From positions 63,063,633 to 63,127,632 of the forward strand of contig OX578280.1 in NCBI GenBank assembly GCA_951217055.1: a stretch of DNA of 64,000 bases. The letters are read 5' to 3'. Below the pieces are notes generated by a model. The model did not search any database and was not told the origin of the DNA. It was given only the letters and a program-made list of their open reading frames with translations. The DNA comes from Gerris lacustris (lineage: Eukaryota; Arthropoda; Insecta; Hemiptera; Gerridae). Each line of letters opens with the position of its first letter. Position 1 is the stretch's first letter. A program made the position numbers and the translations under genes. Positions 12,290-23,380 of this stretch are shown in pieces.

Positions 12290-12574
12290 TTTTTTCTGTT
12301 AGGTCCCTCCTCTCTGTAATTCTTTATTTCATAGTATTTAAAACATTAAAAATGTTGGTGCAGCTTAGGAGTTAGACATTTGAATTATCGGACTAAAATT
12401 CCATAGGCAGGACCTGTATGTTAATGTCCTGTAATATCGTACAGAGCTTTTTTTTTAATTTTGATTGGCTCAACTACATATAGCCATGATTATCTTAAAT
12501 TTTTAATTTAAAAAACGTTATTGATGATAACTATTTTAAAATTTTAATTTTTACCTTCTTTAAAAACGAATGTA

Positions 12575-12880
12575 ATTACTACGTTTTTATTAGCTTGCTT
12601 TCTTGTTTGTTTGTTGTTTGTTTGTCCAGTACAAATCTTGCAATCGATTTTTAACTAACTTTCCGAGTAGCTAGACATTTGAAACTTTTAGAATAGCTCA
12701 GAACACGATGACAATGCATTATTTTAATACTTTTAGCCATATTTCAGCAGAATTTAATTCGTTTTCAGCAAATTTTGCTGTATGGAAGTTAGTTCGGAAA
12801 AAATCCGCAAGTTATTTTATTTGTTTTGACGTATCCCATATTTACGATCTTCATTTTGACGGGTTTCAAATTTATGATTT
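12575..12880 (+). repeat. Interspersed repeat family D, copy 1
   Basis: The reverse complement of 23075-23380 over roughly 300 bp. Both contain 'ttagctactcgg/ccgagtagct', 'gaacacgatgacaatgcattattttaatac', 'gcagaatttaa' and 'aaaaaatccgcaa' blocks and a (TTTG)n run at one end. Non-coding. Confidence 0.75.
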
Positions 12881-13181
12881 ATGACAGAAAATTTAAAAAC
12901 GTAGTCTATAAAAAGTTCTTTTTATCTTATTTATTTTTATTTTTGATATAAATTCTTAAATATTTGCGCATTGCGAGAGATTTGAATCCTTTTTGGAATA
13001 TTGAAAAGTAAATTTCTATTGATTCCGAATATTGGCATTTCATAATCATCATGTACTCCTGTCTCCAAACTCATTATATATTTGGCACTGATGGCTTGGC
13101 TGTGCTTTTTGGAACAAAGATCCTTATGGCACGTTCTGGAGCCTGGGAATGAATCCGATAAAACGATTAAAATCACTGTCA

Positions 13182-14062
13182 CAAAATAACCGTCACAAAA
13201 TCACCGTCACAAAATAACCGTCACAAAATCACCGTCACGCAAAATCCGTCACGAAATCTACCGATGGCGATAACTGGAGTAAAAGTTGACCGATTTAGTT
13301 GAAATTTGGTACACATGTTCATTTTACCAATGTCCGGGACAAGTTCGTTGGACAACGTTATCCGCCCAAGCGTTCACGCGCAACGCTCACGTAAACGTAA
13401 GCTTCGAATTTAAAATTGGAATTTTTGGACGGGAAAAAATTCTAACTTCATCTATTTAACGAGACAAACAACTTTTTTAAATAATTTTTTTTAGTAAAAC
13501 GAATATCGACACTACTATGAAGTGATTAAGATCGCTAAATTTATTAAAGCGGACTAAACCGATTAAAATAAAGAAAACAACGTTTTTACCGATATCTTAC
13601 GTTCTAACGTAAAGATTTAAATGAAACTTTGTATACATCACCTACATTACAATTGAAACAAGCATGTAAAATTTCAACCTGATACAAGCCGAAGTTTTTG
13701 TGAGTTAATGATTTATATTTTTTATTTTAATATTAAGTTGGAGTAATATGCCGACGGGGCCTGGGAGGACAGTTCTTTTTCGTTGTACAACCATCTGCTT
13801 TAACTATAAATTTATCATTACCTTTTTTCTCAATATACAATACATTATTTATTGAAAGACGCTCGCTTCAAAGATTATAAAAAGATTTTCATTTAATTTT
13901 GCCTTAACTCCGCTAGTACAAATAGTTAGTTACTTTTAATTTTGTCTCTTTTCTAACTCCACTATGTATACGAAGTTATTACATCGATTTTATAATTTAT
14001 ATTTAATGAAAAGCGTAAGGAACTTCGTTCCTATCGGGTGTCCCACGACACCAAACGTATTT
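13182..14062 (+). repeat. Interspersed repeat family E, copy 1
   Basis: Starts with four to five 13-14-bp repeats of ACAAAATAACCGTC / ACAAAATCACCGTC. It then matches 59445-60332 collinearly, with landmarks 'acttcatctatttaa..gagacaaacaacttttt', 'tttttaccgatatctt', 'atttcaacctgatacaag' and the tail GGAACTT..TTCCTA.CGG.TGTCCC.CGACACCA. No long ORF, so non-autonomous. Confidence 0.75.
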
Positions 14063-14289
14063 TTTTTTTATCATATGTTAGTATTTGGGAGAAATTCCAT
14101 GGTTTACTCCTCAAAGCATTGATTGTTGTTACAAAGTCTTTGTTATATTGATTGATATACTACGGTTTGGAGTCTATTATTTCCTTCTATTTAGTAACAC
14201 CAGTGAGGTTTAGTGTTGTTTTCTACTTCATGTAACAACTCCCATTTTATGGTCTTCTTTGCCCTCATCATCGCGTCGTTAGAAGTTAT

Positions 14290-15165
14290 TTTTATCTCCA
14301 AAAATACTCTGCCAATTAGTGTGGCACATAGCTTCCTAGCGTTCTATATTGTATGCTTAATGATTTTATACTATTAAAACCTATTATTGTCAAATTTATT
14401 TCATTTTTCCCCGTTTCTTAAAACTGTCAAAATTGTTTTGATTTTTTTCATGAATTAAAGTATCAATTTAGCAAAATTTAAAGAGCGCAAACTGCTGAAA
14501 TTAATCTGGGGCTATCTGCGGGCTACTTTCGATTAACTATAAAAGTTTCATAAAATTCAGATAAGAACTGTTGAAGCTATAGGTGTAAATAAATGTAAGT
14601 TTGTGCGCAAGTGCAAGAGAAACAAATGGGCGCAGAAGGTTGAAACTTATATGGGATCAATCATGACCTGCCATCCAAATGTCAATAAAATCAGATAAGT
14701 AGTTTTTAAGATATGTTAGTTCCCAAATATTTAGCGGCAGACCGACGGACAGACACGGAACCAAAAATGTACCCTGATGTCTAAAACGGATTTCTATCTT
14801 CGAATTTTTGAAATCGGAGACCTATCAAATTTTCGTTCTTCGGAACAATCACATAGAAGGCCCCTCCAGACTCTCGCGAAGTTACCCGACGTCGGGCAAG
14901 GAATGAGAATGTGGAGAGGCTGCTCGTGGTTGTTCGGGGGTCCTTTCCTCGCCTCGCCCGACTTCGATTCAGGCGGTTTTTTGGCCCGAGTCAAAGGGGA
15001 CGCGAGGAACATTGAATCATGGCAATGAGGTGCTCGCCACGAAGGGCGAGAGTGTGGATGCGGGTATTCTCGCCGAGTATAATCGGAGAGGATACTCCGC
15101 GAGAGTGTGGAGGGGCCTTTACCTTCGGTATGCTCAGAAGCAAAAATTCCTTTTACCAGTAAGTT
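14290..15165 (-). repeat. Interspersed repeat family C, copy with nested insertion
   Basis: In reverse orientation it carries the family landmarks seen at 45600-46212: GCTTC..GCATCC-like end, 'gggctatctgcgggctac', 'aaataaatgtaagtttgtgcgcaagtg', 'gaccgacggacagacac', 'gatgtctaaaacggatttct'. It is interrupted at 14857 by a GC-rich TIR element and resumes with CCTTCGGTATGCTCAGAAGC. Confidence 0.8.
14857..15119. mobile_element. GC-rich MITE nested in family C
   Basis: Terminal inverted repeats AAGGCCCCTCCAGACTCTCG and its complement CGAGAGTGTGGAGGGGCCTT bound a 263-bp GC-rich segment in AT-rich DNA. Overlapping ORFs on both strands come from the composition. No transposase. The target duplication is unclear because a few bases of the host repeat are missing at the junction. 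Confidence 0.8.
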
Positions 15166-15169
15166 AGGC

Positions 15170-16095
15170 AAAATTATTATGAGTAATAAGATTCAAAAAC
15201 AACTTAAGTTCATGATAGGACTACTAGACGATTCTTTTTTAAAACAATTGTAGTGGTGAAGGTGATCAAGATGACTTCTGCCAACCATTTCAGCTGGTTC
15301 TCAAAACTCTAGTTTTAATTGAAAAGTAATTACTGAATTTTATTTCAATGCACTATGCTGGTGCGGATTTTAGTTTTTATTGCCGATATGGTATTACGTT
15401 TGAACGTGAAGTTCGTCGTTTTGCTTCTTACAAATAAAACCCGGATAAGAACGCAGTCTTCATTGTAAAACTCACATTGTTATCCTCGTGTGTAAATGAT
15501 TAATTAAGTGTCGATCGATCGAATTTAAACAACTATTGTGCAAAAAAAAAGAAAGAAAACCTGACAAATAATTAATTTGTTTTCCCACTAATTCGAGAAA
15601 GGATGAGGAAATTCATATCAATTTTTATTTTATTTTCTGAATTTTGCTTTACTGTTTCTATTGTAAGTAGGTTTTTCCTTTTCTGTTCTTTGACAGTGTA
15701 TAATTACAAACTGCATTATATGAAGCTATTAAAGATGAATCAAAAGTTACACATACAGCTATAACGAGAGGTGTCATTAAAAGAAAAACAAAGTGTGTTT
15801 TCTGCATGGAATGGCAGAAAGGACATAAGGTTAGAATGTGGGATATAATGAGTGAGTGTGGAAGGCAGGAGGGTCATCGAGCTTGTGACGCTGTGGAACG
15901 AATCTTAGTCTGAGAGGCACGTAATCACAGAACAATAGAACCTACCTATTGCTACCTTCCTCCACCAAACCATCTCCTTTCTCACTTGTCTTTTACACTT
16001 CTATCCAAGAAATTCCTACTAAACTAAACCAATCTTTGATAAGCTACTTGACAAAAATATCTCATACCAATCATCCAACCCGTCTTCTGTCTTTA
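15170..16095. other. Unassigned sequence with a short coding-like stretch
   Basis: Mostly AT-rich. Around 15722-15913 (+ strand) one frame stays open for about 60 codons with a C-x2-C pair (CVFC) and later Cys/His. It could be the end of a transposase zinc-binding region, but I cannot name a family. Confidence 0.25.
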
Positions 16096-16129
16096 AATCA
16101 TCACAGCTCTTACTTTCAGTTGGTAGAAA

Positions 16130-16706
16130 ATACCATTCTTACATTTTCTTAAAAAAAGAAACTAAACCATTCTTACTTTCAGTTGGTATAAAATAAAATT
16201 CTTACTTTCATTTAGAAGAAACTAAACCATTCTTACTTTCATTTGGTATAGAAAATACCATTCTTTTAGAAGAAACCAAACCATTTTTAAGTTGGTATAA
16301 AATACCTTCTTACGTTCTTTTAGAAGAAACCAAACCATTCTTACTTTAAGTTGGTATGAAATACCATTCTTACGTTCTTTTAGAAGAAACCAAACCATTC
16401 TTACTTTCATTTGGTATAGAAAATACCATTCTTTTAGAAGAAACCAAACCATTTTTAAGTTGGTATAAAATACCTTCTTACGTTCTTTTAGAAGAAACCA
16501 AACCATTCTTACTTTCAGTTGGTATGAAATACTATTCTTACGTTCTTTTAGAAGAAACTAAACCATTATTACTTTTTGTTGGTAGAAAATACCATTCTTA
16601 CATTCTTTTTGAAGAAACTAAACCATTCTTAATTTCAGTTGGTAGAAAATACCATTCTTACATTCTTTCTGAAGATACTAAACCACTCTTACTTTTAGTT
16701 GGTTGA
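16130..16706. repeat. Tandem array, about 40-62-bp units
   Basis: Ten or so variants of GAAACCAAACCATTCTTACT followed by TTCAGTTGGTA.GAAATACCATTCTTACGTTCTTTTA. Unit length varies because a CATTCTTACGTT segment is present or absent. Reading frames across it on both strands are only the repeat translated. Confidence 0.9.
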
Positions 16707-16807
16707 AAACAAAAACTTTAAAGTTACGTCCGCCATCTTAAATATTTTTAAGGGGGGTAAAATTAAAATTTGTCACTTAATATACTATTTAGTCAATTTA
16801 ATTTTGC

Positions 16808-17560
16808 TTCCGAGCTTACCAAAGGTAACGGAAGCTATGTGATTGTTCTGAAGTGCGAGACTTTTTTATGTCTCTGATTTCAAAAATGTCTGGACAGAAA
16901 TCCTTTTCAGACATCAGGGAACTTGTTTGGTTCCGTATGCGTCTGTCAGTCTGTCTGTTGCTCAACTTTTGCGAAGTAACTTATCTTAAAAACTGCTCTT
17001 TTTGGAACTGTTTCCCTCCAAAATAACGAAACGCTTCATATAAAGGGTAAATTTTCACAGTGAATATAAACGTCATACTTTTGGCTAAAGGGTCATAAAA
17101 TGTCATTGCTGTCTGTTGCTCAACTTTTGCGAATTAACTTATCTTAAAAACTGCTCGTCCGATTTAAATGACATTTCCATGGTAGTTTATAATTAGCCCA
17201 TAAGTTTCAACCTTCTGCGTCCATTTGTTTCTCTTCCACATGCGCACAAACATACATTTATTTACACTCAAAAAGTACTTAAGTCAAAAGAACTTATCTT
17301 ATTTATATGCAATTTGGATGGTTTGTCAAAAGTAGCCCGCAGATAGCCCAAGATTAATTTCAACCGTCTGCGCTCTTCAAATATTGCTAAATAGATACTT
17401 TATTCATGTAAAAAAATCAAAACAATTATGACAATTTAATAAATTTAAATTAAATAATAAATTAAATTAATAAATTTAAATTAATAAATAAAATTAAATC
17501 TAGGGGAGGGGGATTAAATAAATTTGACAATAATTAAAGCATTTTTCACGCTTTTTACTA
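16808..17560 (+). repeat. Interspersed repeat family C, copy
   Basis: Begins TTTGCTTCCGAGCTTACCAA and continues with 'ggtaacggaagctatgtgattgttctgaag', 'cagacatcagggaac', 'ccgcagatagccc'. A segment is internally duplicated ('gtctgttgctcaacttttgcga' occurs twice). The far end is decayed into AT-rich sequence. Confidence 0.8.
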
Positions 17561-17924
17561 AATTTACTTGGTTGGGAGGTAAAAATGTTATTAATGTATT
17601 ATTTAAATTTTTATTTAGGTAAAACAACGAGGAAATTACACATTTATCTTTTTTTCATTAATCAAAATATATAAAACTCTTTTTTTTAATTTTTAATCAA
17701 CACGATAGCATAAACGTGTTTAGACCATTGATAAGCTGTACAGCAAATAATAATTGGTAAAGCTATGCATCTTATTTTTGACATTTTTAAGTAATAATAA
17801 TATCTGAACATTGTTATGAATTTATCAGCTGGAGATTAAAAGGATTATTTTTTATGATTTAGGCTTTAAAATCAATATAGAGATAACATTATTTCTAATT
17901 ATAAGTAATATCTGAACAGATTAA

Positions 17925-18312
17925 GTCTCCGATTTCAAATATTCCAAGACAGAAATCTGTTTCAGACATCAGGGAACATTTTTGTTTCCGTGTCTGTCTG
18001 TCGCTCAATTTTTGCGAACCAACATATGTATCTGAAGAACTACACGTCAGATTTTAATGATATCATTATTTTATGGTAGGTCATCACTAGCCCATTGTTG
18101 GTCCCATAAAAGTTTCAACCTTCTGCGCCTATTTGTTTCTCTCCAATATGCGCACAAACATACATTTATTTACAACTATATCTTCAAAAGTACTCATCTG
18201 AGGGGGGAAACAATTATATAAAGTAGACAATAATGGCTTGTAAAAGCATAAAACCAATAAAGTACGTGCTAGGATGCGAGGAAGCTACGTGCTACACTAT
18301 TGGCAGTCTTTT
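17925..18312 (+). repeat. Interspersed repeat family C, 5'-shortened copy
   Basis: Runs from 'tctccgatttcaaatattccaagacag' to the family's distal end 'gatgcgaggaagctacgtgc..attggcagtc'. It lacks the GCTTCCGAGC head and part of the middle. Confidence 0.75.
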
Positions 18313-18433
18313 TTTCAAAGCGAACATTTTTTTATTAAAGCTTTTAAAAGTTTAAAAGCTATCTTTATAAGTTTAGGAAATATATTATAAGGCTTTCTAT
18401 GTTATATTATGGTAATTCATATTACTAGTTCAT

Positions 18434-18564
<131 letters not shown>

Positions 18565-18865
18565 TAAGCTATCTTTAGAAAGAAAGTTGATTCAGCATCT
18601 TCCTTCAGCAGTTCCTTGATAAAAACTCAATATTAAAAACTTTTTCACAAAATATCCCCTCATCTTTAAAAGATAAGCTTTAGTTATAGGGGTTTAAAAG
18701 AGTCTTAGCATAAGCTACAGGTCTTTGGGGAATAGGGAAAATGGAGAGAAAAAAAAATCTCTATTTTCTAAGCTATTTTGAAAATATGAGTTCTATATAA
18801 ATTTGGTCTTAGACATTTGCATCTTATAATAATCTATATCGAGGAATCGAGGAGAAAATACATTG

Positions 18866-18978
18866 AGTTATCTATGAAGTTTAGATTGTATAAACAGAGT
18901 TATCTATGAAGTTTAGATTGTATAAACAGAGTTATCTATGAAGTTTAGATTAAATAAATAGTTTATCTATGAAATAAA
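18866..18978 (+). repeat. 32-bp tandem array, left copy
   Basis: Three to four units of GTTATCTATGAAGTTTAGAT plus TGTATAAACAGA. The same unit recurs at 20872-21008 and 22143-22196, on both sides of the PLE-related sequence, so it is probably part of the element's terminal repeat. Confidence 0.85.
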
Positions 18979-18989
18979 AAAATAAAAGA

Positions 18990-19394
18990 ATAAAATTCGG
19001 CTTAAAACCTACAAATAAAGTAAAGAACTCTTATCACCACAAACTAAAGGATAAAACAGAAACTATAAAAAAATCGCATGTAGTTTACAAAATTAGTTGT
19101 AAAGACTGCAACCAAGTTTATATAGGTGAAACAATGCAAAAATTGGAGAGCAGACTGAAACAACACAGCTACGACATAAAAGCCAAAAATGATAAGACGG
19201 CCCTTAGCATCCATTGTAAAAATAACAACCATAAAATAGATCCAAATAACATAACCATACTAGATACTGAACGAAACGAATCAAAACGAAAGTACCTAGA
19301 GGCAGCATACATAGCCATGACAAAAAACACAATGAATTTTAAATCTGACACAAAAGATATAAACAAATATTATTCAGCTATTCTAAATATATAA
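18990..19394 (+). CDS. Penelope-like element endonuclease (GIY-YIG) fragment
   Basis: A C-terminal piece of a Penelope-like retroelement protein, about 134 residues, open from before 18990 to the TAA at 19392. The lysine-rich linker leads into VVYKISC-KDC, then VYIGET, an RLKQH segment, a downstream H-x5-H pair and YLEAAYI. These match the PLE type of GIY-YIG nuclease: the first Tyr, the YIG, the conserved Arg and the late Glu, plus the C-x2-C and His pair of the family's zinc-binding variant. The reverse transcriptase domain is absent because a 32-bp tandem array abuts the 5' side, so the copy is 5'-truncated. The nuclease nicks target DNA during integration in intact elements. All the named catalytic residues are present, but a stand-alone function is unlikely. 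Confidence 0.85.
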   Translation: MKFGLKPTNKVKNSYHHKLKDKTETIKKSHVVYKISCKDCNQVYIGETMQKLESRLKQHSYDIKAKNDKTALSIHCKNNNHKIDPNNITILDTERNESKRKYLEAAYIAMTKNTMNFKSDTKDINKYYSAILNI

Positions 19395-19767
19395 AAAGTA
19401 AATCATTTCCAAACCAAATCATAACTCCCGCCAAAACCAAATATCATACAAAATAATTAAAAAATAAAAAGATAATAAAAAGTCCCCCTAATAAATTAAA
19501 TTAGCAGCAAGATATACAGAAATAAGAAATAAATATATATATTATATAATTTTAATTTAATGTGAAAAATTATAAAACTAGGTAGGTTTCAACCTGGTTA
19601 CCACAAGTTACCATATTGACATGAAGTGATACGTTATATATTTTTCTGTGTTATTATTGTTAATTTTTACTAGTCGTATATTATTTTTGTTATTATTAAA
19701 TATTGTTAATGGTTAAGCAGTATGGAAGATAGCTTTGAAAAGTTTTCAGTTTTGACGAATCTAACTA

Positions 19768-20553
19768 CAGTAGAGTCTCGTTTATCCGGACCCCGCTAGT
19801 CCGGACATCCGTATAATCCGGACGGGCCAAAAACTATGTACAAATTGGAATCAGGGCCTGTTAAGATTTATTAATTGTTAAGATAATCGTAGTTACTGCT
19901 TTTATTGTCTATTAAAATGTATAAAATTGTTCCTAGTATAGTTTATAAGTGTATATTTAAACAGTCTAACACGAGGAATACCCGGTATTTTGTTAAAAAT
20001 GAACAGATTTAAGAATAAGTAAGAACATCGATAAATCTGTTTCGGTTCCATAGAAATGTAGGGCGGAAGATATAAAGGAAGTATATTCCAGGAAGTACAA
20101 TTATATGATATATGACTGAGATGGGGAAGGGTTTTTAGAAAGATGTAGTGGCGGCTCAACGCAGTTCCATAAAATGTTGCCAAGCCAACAATGTCTAATG
20201 TCTCAACTTTTTGTGAAATGATTATCGCTCCTAGAATTTCATATCGGAACTCAGCCTGTTTCTCAGGAAGTCCCTTCTATACCTGCCACCTGCGTAATAG
20301 ATGTCATTTCATTTTAATTCATTTGATATTTGACATGACTGGTGACAGAACAGCTCTTAACTTAAATAGTGGACACCTACGTTGTAAAGCATGTTTTGGA
20401 GACTATTAGAAGTAATTTTTACGATAAAAACCTCGATTTTAATAGTTTTACTCTACTAAAGCTTGTTCTACAAACACATTCCGTTTAATCCGGACTTTCG
20501 GTAATCCGGACTGGGTTCGGTCCCGTTAAACCCGGATTAGCGAGACTCTACTG
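19768..20553. mobile_element. Pogo/Tigger-like MITE inserted in the PLE 3' region
   Basis: TIRs CAGTAGAGTCTCGTTTATCC and its counterpart ending CGAGACTCTACTG, with repeated 'atccggac' motifs inside each end. It is flanked by TA on both sides (19766-19767 and 20554-20555), the tc1/mariner-class target duplication. 786 bp, with no transposase frame. ORFs of 72-93 codons inside have no recognisable domain. Confidence 0.85.
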
Positions 20554-21010
20554 TAACTAGAGAATCCGACCCAAACTTTTTATGTAAAAAAATTGTAAAA
20601 CAACGTCGTAAACCCGGTATGTTTTTATTCCGTTTAGTTTTATATATGTTCCTTTTAGTTATGTTTTCGAGCTACAATGTATATTTTATTCTATTTATGT
20701 ATATATAAATGTAATAGTTTTAACGTTACCAAACAACCATAAAAATGTAGAAATGATGTTTTCAGGCACGTCTATGCCTCGGAGAGGGGCGAAATATAGC
20801 CAATTATTGACGATGATAATATAAAGACGAAACTTTTTTCACAACCCTTAAACGACCCACAAAATTCAACGTTTATCTATGAAGTTTAGACTGTATTAGA
20901 GTTACTTATGAAGTTTAAATTGTATAAACAGATTTATCTATGAAGTTTAAATTGTATAAACAGATTCATCTATGAAGTTTAAATTGTATAAACAGAATTA
21001 TCTATGAATT
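20554..21010 (+). repeat. Penelope 3' region: hammerhead-like block plus 32-bp array
   Basis: The sequence resumes after the MITE. A hammerhead-like block lies at 20765-20801, a CGACCCACA block at about 20853, then four units of the 32-bp repeat (about 20872-21008). With 18866-19767 it outlines one PLE copy split by the MITE. Confidence 0.65.
20765..20801 (+). ncRNA. Hammerhead-like motif, GCCTC/GGGGC variant
   Basis: Same layout as 10651-10687. Stem II reads GCCTC/GGGGC, so pairing is kept by a U-G wobble. The core block is ACGTCTA, further from CUGANGA, so this copy is probably inactive. Confidence 0.35.
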
Positions 21011-21034
21011 CATTAAATAAAAAAATAATAACAT

Positions 21035-21190
21035 TTATGTTTTTTTTGGGTCACTTCAGGGTTTTATTAGTTGGGTGATAATAATTTAAGACAAATATAT
21101 TATCCTTTCAACCTCGCTATATTTCGCCCATACACCTTGGGCTTCTTCAGGCTCTTATTTTTTATTCCATCATTTTATTAACATAAAATT
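21035..21190 (-). repeat. Left arm of large inverted repeat with hammerhead
   Basis: Reverse complement of 21930-22085 with few differences, from the GGGTTTTATTAGTTGGGTGA block inward to TTATTAACATAAAATTTA. Together the arms enclose the 18-bp array. Confidence 0.85.
21112..21154 (-). ncRNA. Hammerhead ribozyme candidate (left arm)
   Basis: On the minus strand: GAGC, the full core CTGAAGA, one A, stem GCCC/GGGC (GCCCAAGGTGTATGGGC), GAAA, the self-complementary ATAT, A, then GCGAGG. All conserved core positions are kept. Stem I is limited to about two pairs next to the core, so cleavage would probably need dimer formation. Confidence 0.55.
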
Positions 21191-21870
21191 TATCACTTGA
21201 ATAAAATTTGTCACTAGAATAAAATTTGTCACTTGAATAAAATGTGTCACTTGAATAAAATGTGTCACTAGAATAAAATTTGTCACTTGAATAAAATTTG
21301 TCACTTGAATAAAATGTGTCACTAGAATAAAATGTGTCACTAGAATAAAATTTGTCACTTGAATAAAATGTGTCACTAGAATAAAATTTGTCACTTGAAT
21401 AAAATTTGTCTCTTGAATAAAATATGTCACTTGGATAAAATGTGTCACTAGAATTAAATTTGCCACTTGAATAAAATGTGTCACTAAAATAAAATTTGTC
21501 ACTTGAATAAAATTTGTCACTTGGATAAAATGTGACACTAGAATATAATTTGTCACTTGAATAAAATTTGTCACTTGAATAAAATTTGTCACTTGGATAA
21601 AATGTGACACTAGAATATAATTTGTCACTTGAATAAAATTTGTCACTTGGATAAAATGTGACACTAGAATATAATTTGTCACTTGAATAAGATTTGTCAC
21701 TTGGATAAAATGTGACACTAGAATATAATTTGTCACTTGAATAAAATTTGTCACTTGGATAAAATGTGACACTAGAATATAATTTGTCACTTGAATAAGA
21801 TTTGTCACTTGGATAAAATGTGACACTAGAATATAATTTGTCACTTGAATAAAATTTGTCACTTGGTAAA
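21176..21870 (-). repeat. 18-bp minisatellite between inverted arms
   Basis: About 38 copies of ATAAAATTTGTCACTTGA with variants ATGTGTCACTAGA, some in a repeating three-unit higher order pattern at 21530-21840. Because the unit is six codons it produces a long false ORF on the minus strand. Confidence 0.95.
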
Positions 21871-21929
21871 AATGATTAAAACTTTAATCCCCTCTGTTTG
21901 GCATTCAGAGGGAGTCTTAATCAAGTGGT

Positions 21930-22085
21930 AAATTTTATGTTAATAAAATGATGGAATAAAAAATAAGAGCCTGAAGAAGCCCAAGGTGTAAGGGCGAAAT
22001 ATAGCGAGATTGAAACAATATATTTAAGTCTTAAATTATTATCACCCAACTAATAAAACCCTGAAGAGAGCCAGAAAAAATAAAA
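21930..22085 (+). repeat. Right arm of large inverted repeat with hammerhead
   Basis: Mirror of 21035-21190. Starts in AAATTTTATGTTAATAAAAT and ends beyond AATAAAACCCTGAAGAGAGC. Confidence 0.85.
21967..22008 (+). ncRNA. Hammerhead ribozyme candidate (right arm)
   Basis: GAGC, CTGAAGA, one A, stem GCCC-AAGGTGTAA-GGGC, GAAA, ATAT, A, GCGAG. It is the second copy of the motif at 21112-21154. It differs only in the loop base and flank, and stem II is unchanged in both arms. Confidence 0.55.
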
Positions 22086-22142
22086 TATTATAGGGTTTTT
22101 ATTTAATGAATTGGTAAAAAAGGGTTCAAAAACAACTTCAGA

Positions 22143-22196
22143 AAAAAAATTATCTATCTCTATCTATGAAATTTAAATTGTACTGAGTTATCTTGT
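22143..22196 (+). repeat. 32-bp repeat unit, partial
   Basis: CTATCTATGAAATTTAAATT followed by GTACTGAGTTATC, one to one and a half units of the array at 20872. Confidence 0.7.
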
Positions 22197-22639
22197 GCAT
22201 TTAATTCTGAAATATTACAAAGGAAATAGTTCAATGTACAGTCATTATCCATTCCAACTCTTGTCACGAAGTTTGGACTAAAAAAAACCGAATCAGTCTT
22301 ATCTACTTGGTACCAACTATTTTTTTTATATTTCCTGTCGTTTCTTATTATTATTGATATGCCCTGTGTAGGGACAGTAAGAGAAGAAAAATGTGTACTA
22401 GTAAAGAAGTACAGATGCAGAAAAATTAAACCTATACCTAGGACACAAGTGTAAACTAACCTGGGTGTCACACGTCAATTAATTTATTTCTTTGTTTGCT
22501 TTTCGCTGTCATTCAATGTTTACCTCTTAATAAAAATTCTTAGAATAATACAATATATAGAAGGAGGATCACTGATAACCTTGAAGCCAACTTTGATTGT
22601 GTCCCTTAATCCGCGTTCTAAAAATTTATTTTTGAAATT

Positions 22640-23070
22640 TGTGACGTCATAACTCTAAAATTATTTGCCTTCGGTTTTTTAATTTAATTTTTAGTAAATT
22701 TTAATTATTGATAGTTAGTTTCGTTTATCGTCATATTTTTATTGTGTTTTATCTTATTTTTAGCTTGAAATATGCTGAAAATAATGTTTATTATATCATG
22801 CCGTGCGAGGTGAAAAAAGTGACGTCAGAGTGAAACGTAAACAATAACCAATGGCAGGGTTTGTCTTCTTGATTGTTTGTGAGCGGGCTTTGAATAGTTA
22901 CAAAAGTATGTCCAACCTTCTCCAGTATAATGAAAAAAATGAGTGTTGTTATGTTGGCAGCCTGGTCTTAAGGACACAACCTCTCGGCAAAAGTTGGCTT
23001 CAGTCTCTTATCAGTAATTGCTTAGGATTCCGATTCTATGCTCCTTCTATATATAGTATTATTCTAAGAA
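22640..23070. other. Unassigned repeat-like sequence with TGACGTCA motifs
   Basis: Contains GTGACGTCA twice (about 22642 and 22821) and 'gtgttgttatgttggcagcctg', similar to 'gtgttgttacgttggc' at 27712. It is probably a diverged relative of the element at 27698-28192. The 95-codon frame at 22851 has no recognisable domain. Confidence 0.35.
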
Positions 23071-23074
23071 AAAA

Positions 23075-23380
23075 TCACAAATTTGAAACCCGTCAAAATG
23101 AATATTGTAAATACTATGGGATATGTCAAAACAAATAAAATAATTTGCGGATTTTTTCCGAACTAACTTTCCTTACAACAAAATTTGCTGAAAACTATTT
23201 AAATTCTGCTGAAAGATGGCTTAAAGTATTAAAATAATGCATTGTCATCGTGTTCTGAGCTATTCTAAAAGTTTCAAATGTTTAGCTACTCGGGAAGTTA
23301 GTTAAAAATCGATTGGACGATTTGTACTGGACAAACAAACAAACAAACAAGAAAGCAAGCTAATAAAAACGTAAGGAAAT
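23075..23380 (-). repeat. Interspersed repeat family D, copy 2
   Basis: Inverted counterpart of 12575-12880, ending in a (CAAA)n run where the other copy has (TTTG)n. Confidence 0.75.

Noticed and set aside
14777..15171. Overlapping ORFs of 83 and 125 codons on opposite strands
   Set aside because: They lie in the GC-rich MITE, where stop codons are scarce. No domain is recognised.
21170..21862. 230-codon minus-strand ORF of FIQVTN/ILVSH repeats
   Set aside because: The 18-bp unit is a multiple of three, so the frame stays open without selection. No signal peptide, domain or start context.
22851..23138. 95-codon ORF as a gene
   Set aside because: No domain, and it runs into the family D repeat at its 3' side, so it is not an independent gene.
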